Shown here in pieces: positions 54,862 to 62,491 of a stretch of 64,000 nucleotides of DNA. A program made the translations under genes and the position numbers. Below the pieces are notes generated by a model that was not told the DNA's origin, ran no database searches, and saw nothing but the letters and a program-made list of their open reading frames with translations. The stretch spans positions 54,098 through 118,097 of the forward strand of contig NZ_JAELVF020000005.1 of NCBI RefSeq assembly GCF_018101125.2, read 5' to 3'. Origin of the DNA: Streptomyces tardus (GTDB taxonomy: Bacteria; Actinomycetota; Actinomycetes; Streptomycetales; Streptomycetaceae). Each line of letters begins with the position of its first letter. The first letter of the stretch is position 1.

Positions 54862-55353
54862 ATGCACGAGCCAGGCGATATTCAGTTGGAGATGGAGCGA
54901 CTGCAGGGGCACGCCGAACGCGCCTTCGTCGAGGTACAGCGGGCGGATACGAAAGCAACGACTTTGTGCGGAATAACCGGTGGCTTGCTGGCTGCAGGGG
55001 TTGCCGTGCTGTCAAGTGCGCACGACATGGCCCCCATCGCGGTGTTCTCGTTAATCATGATGTGTCTTCTGCTGATGGCCGCGATAGGAGCTGCGCTGCT
55101 CGCACTGCGACCCGTGGTCCCGAGGGCGGGACTGCATACCGAATTGATGAACGAAGCGCTCGTACACCACCGGGTCGGTGTGAGCACGGCTGCGCACGGG
55201 GAGCTTGAACGGCATGTCGAGGGCCGCCGATTACAAGTGCTGGCCTGGCTGGCGGACAGGAAGCTGCGAGCGGCCCGCCTGGCCGTCGACTTTGCCCTAG
55301 CAGCACTCCTGATGGCTGGAATGTGTCTATTGAGCAACATTCTGGTTGGTTGA
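54862..55353 (+). CDS. three-helix membrane protein, Pycsar-effector-like (PycTM/DUF5706 type)
   Basis: This 163-residue protein has a short amphipathic N-terminal helix (MERLQGHAERAFVEVQRADTK). Two adjoining membrane helices follow (about 32-52 and 58-84). Next is a soluble helical part, then a third membrane helix at the C-terminus (about 137-161, LAVDFALAALLMAGMCLLSN). This layout matches the TM effectors of Pycsar defence, which disrupt the inner membrane on binding a cyclic pyrimidine nucleotide. ATG 54862 is preferred over ATG 54850 because GGGG precedes it at proper spacing. Leu 64 and Leu 124 are TTA codons, which would need the bldA tRNA. It opens a six-gene plus-strand locus with a cyclase. 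The family match is from pattern memory only. Confidence 0.72.
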   Translation: MHEPGDIQLEMERLQGHAERAFVEVQRADTKATTLCGITGGLLAAGVAVLSSAHDMAPIAVFSLIMMCLLLMAAIGAALLALRPVVPRAGLHTELMNEALVHHRVGVSTAAHGELERHVEGRRLQVLAWLADRKLRAARLAVDFALAALLMAGMCLLSNILVG

Positions 55354-55396
55354 GACGATCGACTAAGTGTGTCGGGGCCGCATAGCAGGGGGACGC

Positions 55397-56056
55397 ATGT
55401 ATCAGCCGCATGCCACGGTGATCGGCGACGAGTTATGGGCACGCCTGAAGGCGCTCGCACCGCAGCGCGTCAGGCCCGCTCGGAGTGTGCTGCTCCGCCA
55501 GGGAGACCCAGCAACTCACGTGATCGTCCTGGAGTCCGGGTCAACGTTGATCACCCTGGCCGGGGCCTGCGGAGAAAGGACACTTCTTGCCGTGCGCGGC
55601 GCCGGTGAGCTGCTCGGCGAGCTGGCCGTGTTGGACTCCCAGCCGCGCACGGCCACGGTAATCGCCGCCGAGACCTGCCAGATCCGCATCATCCCTGCTG
55701 CCGCCTTCCTCAAGTTCGTTGAGGAGCATGCTCTGCTGGCTCCACTCCTGCGCCATGCCATCGCCCGGGTCAGGGAATCAGAGGCCGTTCGACTCGAACT
55801 GGCCACCGCTTCTGTGCCGCTGCGTCTGGCATCGGCTCTCTCTCGACTGGTCGAGGCCGCATCCGCTTCGGCTTCGGATCTCGCCGTGCGTCTGACCCAG
55901 ACGGAGCTGTCTCAGATGATTGGCGCTTCCCGCAACGCGGTGGTCAACGCGCTCAGACCCTGGCGCGAGCGTGACTGGGTCCGCACGACCTCCAGTGGTG
56001 GTCTCCTCGTTCGCGACATCCATTCGATTCAATCGCACGCGCGTACGCAGGCGTGA
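55397..56056 (+). CDS. CRP/FNR-family cyclic-nucleotide-binding regulator
   Basis: This 219-residue protein has an N-terminal cNMP-binding beta barrel (about 12-120). It contains an intact phosphate-binding cassette, LLGELAVLDSQPRTATV, with the Glu and Arg that hold cyclic nucleotides. A dimer helix follows, then a CRP-type winged HTH (about 150-200: TQTELSQMIGASRNAVVNAL). ATG 55397 follows GGGGG. It sits 43 bp after the membrane protein and 102 bp before the cyclase. It could therefore sense the nucleotide made next door and adjust transcription of the locus, though this is inferred. Leu 13 is a TTA codon. Confidence 0.88.
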   Translation: MYQPHATVIGDELWARLKALAPQRVRPARSVLLRQGDPATHVIVLESGSTLITLAGACGERTLLAVRGAGELLGELAVLDSQPRTATVIAAETCQIRIIPAAAFLKFVEEHALLAPLLRHAIARVRESEAVRLELATASVPLRLASALSRLVEAASASASDLAVRLTQTELSQMIGASRNAVVNALRPWRERDWVRTTSSGGLLVRDIHSIQSHARTQA

Positions 56057-56158
56057 CGGGCCGCACTTCAGGCGTGCCCACTACTGGGCAGCGGCAGCCG
56101 TCCCACCCGATCAGCATGGGCACTTCCCTGACCGCCTGTGCTGGAAGGACGGTGTCCG

Positions 56159-56974
56159 ATGGTTGTGCCGCTGCACGCAATGCCCTTGGATATGCCCGCC
56201 GAACTCGCCCTCGTGGCGATCGACATGGAGAAGTACAGCCAGATCCCCGAGGCGAAGATGGCTGCCGCCCGGTGCGCCGTGGACGACATCGTGGCGACCG
56301 TGCTCACTGATTGCCAGTTGCCCGACCCGCGGGAACTTCCCGGCGGCTACAAGGACAGCGGCGACGGGGCGATCCTGCTGTTCCCGCCCTCAGTCCTGAC
56401 ACGACTCGTGGACCCAGCGCTGGGCCGGCTCAATGCGGCTCTGGTGCGCTACGAGCGGCGGCGGCTGGCCAGTAGCCCCGTCTTGCGGCTGCGGGTCAGT
56501 GTGCACGTCGGCCCGCTGGCCGTGCCCGACCACCGCGGTAACGCCATCAATGACACCACCCGGCTGCTCGACAGTCAGGCCAATCGCGACGCGCTGTCCG
56601 CCGCGAGGGACAATGGCGGCTTCGTTGCTGCCGCGCTCTCCGAGATCGTCTACCAGCGCACCGTGCACTCAGGACACACGCAGGATGTGGGCGCACATCA
56701 CTTCCTCGAGGCGGTTGCTCGCGTCAGCGACAAGCCCGGCTTCGAGCAGCCCTGCCGGATTCATGTACCGGGCCTGACCGGTCCGGCCGTACATCCCTAT
56801 GTCGCATACGCCGCGTCGTCGGCCACTGCTCCATCCCCTCCCGCGCAGCAGACCGCTGCTTCGGCTGCTGCTGCTGCCAGCAGTGGCGGCACATTCCAGT
56901 TCCACGCTCAGGTCAGCGACGCCACGATCGCGAACAGCATCGAAACCTTGCGAATCGATCGCCGCCAGCGGTGA
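56159..56974 (+). CDS. class III nucleotide cyclase (Pycsar-type cyclase candidate)
   Basis: This 271-residue protein has a class III cyclase core. Metal-binding Asp 22 is in LVAIDMEKYS and Asp 69 in KDSGDGAILLF. The transition-state pair Asn 131 and Arg 135 is in INDTTRLLDS. So both metal ligands and the N-x3-R motif are present. The base-specifying residues could not be read with confidence, so cCMP, cUMP, cAMP and cGMP remain possible. After the core (to about residue 222) comes a Pro/Ala/Ser-rich linker, then a 25-residue C-terminal segment (FHAQVSDATIANSIETLRID) that may be a docking motif. ATG 56159 has GGAAGGA upstream. The membrane-effector and CRP-type neighbours suggest a signalling immune role. 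Confidence 0.82.
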   Translation: MVVPLHAMPLDMPAELALVAIDMEKYSQIPEAKMAAARCAVDDIVATVLTDCQLPDPRELPGGYKDSGDGAILLFPPSVLTRLVDPALGRLNAALVRYERRRLASSPVLRLRVSVHVGPLAVPDHRGNAINDTTRLLDSQANRDALSAARDNGGFVAAALSEIVYQRTVHSGHTQDVGAHHFLEAVARVSDKPGFEQPCRIHVPGLTGPAVHPYVAYAASSATAPSPPAQQTAASAAAAASSGGTFQFHAQVSDATIANSIETLRIDRRQR

Positions 56975-57025
56975 AGCGTCTGGCCCTTCCGCCCCCGCAA
57001 GCCCGCACTCACTCTGGAGTTCCAA

Positions 57026-59275
57026 ATGACTGACGTACCGTTCGACCCCACTTGCTCCGACGCCACCCCACCGAACAACGAAAGTGATGAGAGCCGGTCC
57101 AACGGCTCCGGCGGCTGGCTGCATCGATTGCGCACCGGAACCGGCTCCGCCGATCGGCTGGGTGCGAATCCTGACGACCCGTCCGCTTCTCCAGCTCTCC
57201 CACAGCCGGGCCCTTTGCCACCCACGCCCCGCGTGCACGAAACGCACGGTGCAGCGACACACGTGTACGGGGACCCCGAAGTTGTCGCCCACTACATCGA
57301 GCAGGTGATCCTGGAAACTCGGAAACGGGACCTACTGGAAGGCTTGGAACAAAACCGTGGGCGGCTGCTGGACCAGCCTTTCGTACGGGGCCCGCACTGG
57401 GACCTGGTCTGGGAGCAAATCGTCAATCCTGTAACCAGCCGTCCTCGCCAGCCGATCATCGTCATCGTGGCACCGCGTTCGTGTGGCTCCACCACTTTCG
57501 CTCTGCGCCTGCTGGCCGAGCACACTGCTGATGAAACCACCCTGGTCCAGCTGGATGCGGACTGGGACACTCCCCGCCAAGGGCGCCTGCCTTTGGAGAA
57601 GGCGCATGCGTACCAACTCGATCTCAAGCATCCGGAGAACGACGAGGTATCCACCGACTTCCTGGACGCCCTGTCGAAACACGCCTCTCACCTGCGCGAC
57701 TGCCACTCCTACCTCGCGCTGACCGTCGCACAGGGCCTGTGGAAGGACCACCGACTCAGCGATCGTGACGGCATCCAAGTCGTTCATCTGCAGCAGGCAC
57801 CCGATGCCCAGCACGTGGTCGAGGCGCACCTGGCCGCCCACGGCTACGACCAACTCGTCACGTCACTCCGCTCCTTCCCTAAGACCACCACGTCCTTGCG
57901 CGGACTGACAGCTGTGGCCGCTGCGCGGGCCGCGCACACCGTCGTGATGGCCTGGAACGAGCACAGCCGCACAAGCACCCAGCAGTCGCCCCCGCAGGTG
58001 GAAGGCGAAGGTACCGGGAACACCCTCGAAGACCGCATCATCGCGGCGTTGACCGACTGGCGCGGTGAACTCGACGACCTATTCGGCGAGCTGAACAGGC
58101 TGCACGCGCATGGCAATCCGTCACTCACCGTGGAAGACCGTTGCCTGCTCCTGGCCTTGGCCGTGCAGCAGTCAGCACCCATGCCCATCGTGGCGCGCAG
58201 TGCAACTGCTCTGCTCGCAGCCATCGGAGACGCGCCCGGCGCCGCCAACACAGCACCAGGGTTCTCACCGCCCCTCAGCGCCCTGGCAGGACGAGGAATG
58301 CGTCGGCGTATCCAGGACGTCGGGGGTCAAGTCGACCTGCAGGACACCGTGGTCTTCGACCGGCCCGCCTACGGGCGCGCTGTGCTGGAGTATGTCTGGG
58401 ACAACTACGACGTCATGCGCAAACCGTTGCTGACCTGGCTCGTCGCGACAGCCCAGAGCACCGATCCGGAAGACCACGCCGTGGCGGCACTGGCCGAACT
58501 CACCGTGCGGCACGGAACGGTGAGCTACCTCACCGAGCTGGGTGAACTCGTAGGCAGCAGCCAGCCAGAGGTGCTCGGTGCGGTCCTGGAAAAGGCCGTG
58601 CGCAACGAACACGTCGGGCGCCTGGCATGGGCCGCGCTCTACGGGTGGGCGGAACAGAAGAGTTACGCGCCCGCGGTAATCGCGCTGTGCCAACGAATCC
58701 TGGAGGACCCCGCCACCGCCACGGTTCTGGCCAAGCGGGCCATGGTGCGGCTGCGTCGCGTCGCGCACAAGAACACCGACGCAGCAGGCCAAGTCCTGGC
58801 TGCCTACGACGACCTTGCCCAACACCCCACCGTGGCAGCGCGGCTGGTAGCTGAGGTCCAAGGCTGGCAACAGGGCAAAGTTTCGGCGCGCGGCGGAGCG
58901 CTGGCCTTCCTCGCGCTGATGACCGTCCGCCGTGACGACGCACCGTGGCTCGTGTGCGCGCCTCCCCCGGACGTCGACGTGCAGCGGGCCCTCAACAACC
59001 TGCTCTCCTCATCGGACACCGCTGCCCAGGCCATTTCGCGCCTGACGGGCTGGATCCGCTCGTGCGCCGGCGATCCCAGCACGTACACACAGTTGCGCAA
59101 CCAACTCCTGCCTGCGCTACGCGGCCACAACATGTTCGAGGCCGGCATGAAGCTCATGAACGAGCTGCGCGGCATCTCCACCGTTGAGGGCGTCAGCGTG
59201 GCTGACGACCTCTACAACCACCTCGTTGACAGCCGTCTACGCACGGTCTTCCCGCTCGAAGAGAGCCTCACGTGA
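57026..59275 (+). CDS. large P-loop-like protein with degenerate Walker A and helical C-terminus
   Basis: This 749-residue protein has a disordered Pro/Ser-rich N-terminus to about 75. Next comes a stretch resembling a STAND/AAA-type NTPase core. After PIIVIV, the Walker A position reads APRSCGSTT (149-157), with Lys replaced by Ser and the first Gly by Ala. A possible Walker B is SYLALTVAQ, without acidic residues. Residues about 330-730 are almost all alpha-helical and look like helical repeats. No transmembrane segment is seen. It probably does not hydrolyse NTP in the usual way. ATG 57026 follows GGAG. It sits 51 bp after the cyclase, and its stop overlaps the next start (GTGA). I do not recognise the family; a sensor or scaffold role is inference. 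Confidence 0.7.
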   Translation: MTDVPFDPTCSDATPPNNESDESRSNGSGGWLHRLRTGTGSADRLGANPDDPSASPALPQPGPLPPTPRVHETHGAATHVYGDPEVVAHYIEQVILETRKRDLLEGLEQNRGRLLDQPFVRGPHWDLVWEQIVNPVTSRPRQPIIVIVAPRSCGSTTFALRLLAEHTADETTLVQLDADWDTPRQGRLPLEKAHAYQLDLKHPENDEVSTDFLDALSKHASHLRDCHSYLALTVAQGLWKDHRLSDRDGIQVVHLQQAPDAQHVVEAHLAAHGYDQLVTSLRSFPKTTTSLRGLTAVAAARAAHTVVMAWNEHSRTSTQQSPPQVEGEGTGNTLEDRIIAALTDWRGELDDLFGELNRLHAHGNPSLTVEDRCLLLALAVQQSAPMPIVARSATALLAAIGDAPGAANTAPGFSPPLSALAGRGMRRRIQDVGGQVDLQDTVVFDRPAYGRAVLEYVWDNYDVMRKPLLTWLVATAQSTDPEDHAVAALAELTVRHGTVSYLTELGELVGSSQPEVLGAVLEKAVRNEHVGRLAWAALYGWAEQKSYAPAVIALCQRILEDPATATVLAKRAMVRLRRVAHKNTDAAGQVLAAYDDLAQHPTVAARLVAEVQGWQQGKVSARGGALAFLALMTVRRDDAPWLVCAPPPDVDVQRALNNLLSSSDTAAQAISRLTGWIRSCAGDPSTYTQLRNQLLPALRGHNMFEAGMKLMNELRGISTVEGVSVADDLYNHLVDSRLRTVFPLEESLT

Positions 59276-59973
59276 GGTGGCCATGGAGGCGCGCAGTTCG
59301 TAGGAGTACGTCTGTCCAGCCACGTCTGCTGCCGAGTTCCACGGGCGGCATCTCGTTCGAAGCGGTGTACACGATCACCTGGCGACCACTGTGGCGTGTG
59401 CCCGCCAACACGGAGGAGACAGTACGCGCCGCCGTGCATGCCACTGCCTCCGCTACAGCGGCGCATATGCCGGCCCCGGACGTACCTGCTGCCCAGGACG
59501 CCGTCAACGCCGCTCTCGGCTGTCTGCCCCGCCGCGCCTCGAACTACCGCCTGTTGAGCATCTACGCGGCTCTCGGACTGCCCAGCACCGCCAAGGACCT
59601 ACTGGCACAGCGGGCAGCGGACGAGCAACGCGTCCGTCGCCTGCGGTTCTTGAAAGACAACCTCTACGATCACCCGGACCTCGTCGTCCTGGACCGACTT
59701 GAGCGCCACGCCCCCGGTGCCCTGGCTGACGAGCATGTAGCCGAGCTCCAGCGCCTCGCTCGCCTGATCTACTCCTGCAACCGCTGGTGGTTCCCACTCC
59801 TGCAGCAATGGGAGCAGGTTGGCCAAGGTTTCACAGACGTCGAAAAGCGTCAGCAGGCAATGCTCGTACTGTCCGATTCCCTCGAGGCGCTCAGCGGCGG
59901 CAGTCTGCCCAGCAGCATCCCGCCGATGGGCATACCCGGGGCCGACACGACAGCTCGAAGGGAGCATCCATGA
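59272..59973 (+). CDS. unrecognised 233-residue protein of the cyclase locus
   Basis: The N-terminus is basic (MRWPWRRAVRRS), followed by a beta-rich piece (ISFEAVYTITWRPLWRV). A long helical region rich in Arg and Leu contains LRFLKDNLYDHPDLVVLDRL. That motif resembles the helical tail of some actinomycete SPFH/band-7-like proteins. No signal peptide or membrane helix is obvious. The GTG start overlaps the stop of the preceding gene by 4 bases, and the stop overlaps the next ATG by 4 bases. All three should therefore be made together. No function can be assigned. Confidence 0.7.
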   Translation: MRWPWRRAVRRSTSVQPRLLPSSTGGISFEAVYTITWRPLWRVPANTEETVRAAVHATASATAAHMPAPDVPAAQDAVNAALGCLPRRASNYRLLSIYAALGLPSTAKDLLAQRAADEQRVRRLRFLKDNLYDHPDLVVLDRLERHAPGALADEHVAELQRLARLIYSCNRWWFPLLQQWEQVGQGFTDVEKRQQAMLVLSDSLEALSGGSLPSSIPPMGIPGADTTARREHP

Positions 59974-60221
59974 AGCTCTTCTTGTGGCGAGTACTGCTGG
60001 CCCCAATGACCAGCCTCCGAGCACTCCTCGTTCAATGGCGCAGCGCAACACCCCTGTCCTACGACGCTGCCTGGCGTCGCGCCCGCCTGGACCGTTGTCC
60101 GGATGAAATGGTCTATCGACTCTATGGCCACCAAGCCGCCGGCACCTCCGATCACGCGACCGGCGCCCAGACGCCTTCCGGTCCGCCCAAGAGCGACGAG
60201 CCAACCGACCGGCGCCCGTAA
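59970..60221 (+). CDS. unrecognised 83-residue protein, last gene of the cyclase locus
   Basis: This small protein starts MKLFLWRVLLAPMTSLRALL, an amphipathic or weakly hydrophobic helix. It continues with YDAAWRRARLDRCPDEMVYR and ends in a disordered Pro/Ser/Asp tail. ATG 59970 overlaps the upstream stop (ATGA), which is the main evidence that it is real. The N-terminal helix could associate with membrane. No family is recognised. Confidence 0.6.
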   Translation: MKLFLWRVLLAPMTSLRALLVQWRSATPLSYDAAWRRARLDRCPDEMVYRLYGHQAAGTSDHATGAQTPSGPPKSDEPTDRRP

Positions 60222-60702
60222 GGCGAGCATTTCAGGAGCAGACAACTCCTTCGCCCTGGCACGGAAGCTCACGTCCATTGGGGCGGCCCATGCCTGAGGA
60301 CGAGGTTCACCTCAGCTGGGGCATCTGACGGATCCACATCCTGCGGAACGAGGGCCCGCAGCCGCCGAGGCAGGGGACCTGGCCGATTCCCCCCGGAGCC
60401 GGTCAGGAGCCAACCGAGATGACCGCCAGGGACTGGACCGCATCGCACCCGGGCCCGCCGCCCAGTTTCACGGCCTTCGTCCTCATTCACCAGTTCACAT
60501 AGGGGTTGTTCACTGAGTGAACAACCGGGAACCTCGTAAGGAGTGAGGACCTACCGCGCGACGGGGCGGTCCCGCTCGGACAGCGATACCGGGCCACAGC
60601 CCTGTCAGCAGTTGGAGTCCACTGGGACTTCCGACCCCATCAAGCGGCACGATCACACGTAACGCCCACGCCGCACATACTGCGCATGCACAAACCCGCA
60701 GC
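60222..60702. other. intergenic region between the cyclase locus and the RNA methyltransferase
   Basis: This 481-bp region is convergent. No credible gene is seen. It contains a perfect operator-like inverted repeat (60504-60526) that has no regulator or target gene beside it, and no obvious GC-rich terminator. Confidence 0.5.
60504..60526. promoter_or_regulatory. orphan operator-like inverted repeat
   Basis: GGTTGTTCAC-TGA-GTGAACAACC has two perfect 10-base arms around 3 bases. The pattern and length resemble TetR-family operators more than a terminator, because the stem is AT-mixed and no T tract follows. No regulator is nearby. It may be what remains of a lost regulator-transporter pair. 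Confidence 0.45.
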
Positions 60703-62046
60703 TCAGGCGTCCTTCTTCGCCGGCTCCAGGATCGCGAGGCACTCCATGTGGTGGGTCATGGGGAAGAGGTCGAAGGCGCGGAGGAAGCGGGGGGCGTAGC
60801 CGTTGTCGGCGAAGTACTTGAGGTCGCGGGCGAGGGCGGCCGGGTCGCAGGCGACGTAGGCGACGCGGCGGGGGCCGAGAGCGGCGATACGGGCGACGGT
60901 GTCGCGGCCGGCGCCGGCACGCGGCGGGTCGAGGACGACGAGGTCGGCCTCGGTGATGCCGGTACGGGGCAGGACCTGCTCGACCTTCCCCTGCTCAACC
61001 CTGACCCGGTCGAAATCGGCCAGGTTGTGGCGGGCGTCCTCGACGGCGCGACGGCTGGACTCGATGCCGAGCACCGCGCCCTTCTCGCCGATCCGGTCGG
61101 CGAGCGCGCCCGCGAAGAGGCCGACGCCGCAGTAGAGGTCGAGCGCGGTCTCGCCCTTGCGCGGCAGCAGCCCGCGCATGACGGCGTCGACCAGCACGTC
61201 CGCGGCCTGTGCGTGCACCTGCCAGAAGCCGCCCGCGCCCACCCGCCACGTACGGTCGTCCGCGCGCTCGCGCAGGAAGTCGCGGCCGTGCACCCGGTGC
61301 ATACGGCGCGGTTCGGTGCGCTTCTTGGACTCCCCCACGCGCAGTACGGAGACCGGCTTGTCGAGTTCGACGATCGGCAGTCGGCCGCCGGGACGCGGGG
61401 TCAGGACGACCTGCCGGTCGGCGGAGCCGGTCGCGGCGCTCGCCTCGATCCCTGCGATCTGCGGCCAGCTGCGCTTCTCGATGCCCAGTTCGCTGACGCC
61501 GGGGGCGGCGATCATGCAGTGGTCGATGGGCTCGACCTCGTGGGAGCGGTGGCGGCGCAGGCCGGCACGGCCCTCCTCGTCGACGGCGTACTGCACGCGG
61601 GTGCGCCACTGGGGCACCTCGCCCGCGGGCACCTTGTCGCCGGGAGCGGGCTCGACGGTGCCGTCCCACTTCACGTCCTCGGGCGTCAGCCCGGCCAGCC
61701 GCTGCAACTGCTCGGTGAGCACGTCCGCCTTCAGCCGCCGCTGCGCACCGGGCTTGGCGTGCTGCCAGTCGCAGCCGCCGCAACGGCCAGGCCCGGAGAA
61801 CGGGCAGGGCGCCTCGATGCGGTCCTTCGACGCCTCCAGCACGGTCACCGCGTCCGCGCGCAGGAAGCGCGAGTCGCTGTGTCCGTCGGTCACCCTGGCC
61901 ACGACGCGCTCGCCGGGCAGGGCGTGGCGCACGAAGAGCACCCGTCCCTCCTCGGTGCGGGCGACGCAGTGGCCGCCGTGCGCGACCGGGCCGACCTCGA
62001 CCTCGTACTCCTGTCCGACCAGTGACTCAGTGGCGGTTTCGGACAT
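60703..62046 (-). CDS. TRAM-domain RNA uracil-C5 methyltransferase (RumA/RlmD-like)
   Basis: This 447-residue SAM-dependent enzyme is predicted to methylate uridine C5 in rRNA or tRNA. It has an N-terminal TRAM domain (about 8-65: VGPVAHGGHCVARTEEGRVL, then HALPGERV). An iron-sulfur-type cysteine cluster follows (CPFSGPGRCGGC). The SAM motif is LDLYCGVGLFAG. The catalytic DPPRAGAG and YVACDPAALARDL contain the nucleophilic Cys. ATG 62046 gives a normal family start; the longer upstream frame is Arg/Pro-rich and unlikely to be coding. The exact target (23S U1939, U747 or tRNA U54) cannot be told from sequence alone. It is divergent from the next gene and appears to be ordinary chromosome. Confidence 0.88.
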   Translation of the reverse strand: MSETATESLVGQEYEVEVGPVAHGGHCVARTEEGRVLFVRHALPGERVVARVTDGHSDSRFLRADAVTVLEASKDRIEAPCPFSGPGRCGGCDWQHAKPGAQRRLKADVLTEQLQRLAGLTPEDVKWDGTVEPAPGDKVPAGEVPQWRTRVQYAVDEEGRAGLRRHRSHEVEPIDHCMIAAPGVSELGIEKRSWPQIAGIEASAATGSADRQVVLTPRPGGRLPIVELDKPVSVLRVGESKKRTEPRRMHRVHGRDFLRERADDRTWRVGAGGFWQVHAQAADVLVDAVMRGLLPRKGETALDLYCGVGLFAGALADRIGEKGAVLGIESSRRAVEDARHNLADFDRVRVEQGKVEQVLPRTGITEADLVVLDPPRAGAGRDTVARIAALGPRRVAYVACDPAALARDLKYFADNGYAPRFLRAFDLFPMTHHMECLAILEPAKKDA

Positions 62047-62491
62047 GGTGCGGCGCTCCAGGAGTGGGGTGCGGTGTGGAGGCGGTTCGCCTCGACGGGC
62101 CTGCGGCAAAAGGCCAAGTCTACGCGGCGCGAAGGGGTGCCCCTGCCCCGCGGCCGGGCCCGGTCGGACGCCCGCGTCCAGGCCCCGCCCGCGTCCCCGA
62201 CCCGCCGGTGGGCGGGGCGGCGAGGAACGCGAGATCGTGGCAGCGGGAACGTACGCGCCCCGCTGTGGTCGTACGCGGCCGACACGGGTCGCTGTTGCGG
62301 CACCCGGCAGCGGTGGCTGGGCCGCCGCGAACCGGGTACGCGGGTACGCACCGGGAGTGGCCCGCCGGGAGCGGCGGATCGGGCCGGCGGCGACAACGCA
62401 GTGGCGGACGGGTTCGCCGACGCGGCGACAGCGCTGGCGCGGTGCGGCCACCCTTCCGAGCGGGCGAGTGAGAAGCAGGAGAGGAGCGGCT
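62047..62491. other. divergent intergenic region
   Basis: This 445-bp, very GC-rich region lies between the RNA methyltransferase and the SDR gene. Open frames on both strands are Arg/Gly/Pro-rich and without family features. I see no clear promoter hexamers. Confidence 0.5.

Noticed and set aside
30615..60221. Possible CRISPR array or prophage within the island
   Set aside because: No regularly spaced repeats, no integrase, tRNA attachment site or phage structural genes were seen.
62022..62471. Plus-strand frame in the divergent region before the SDR gene
   Set aside because: Arg/Gly/Pro-rich, no ribosome site or family features. The real SDR start is GTG 62492 with a strong GGAG.
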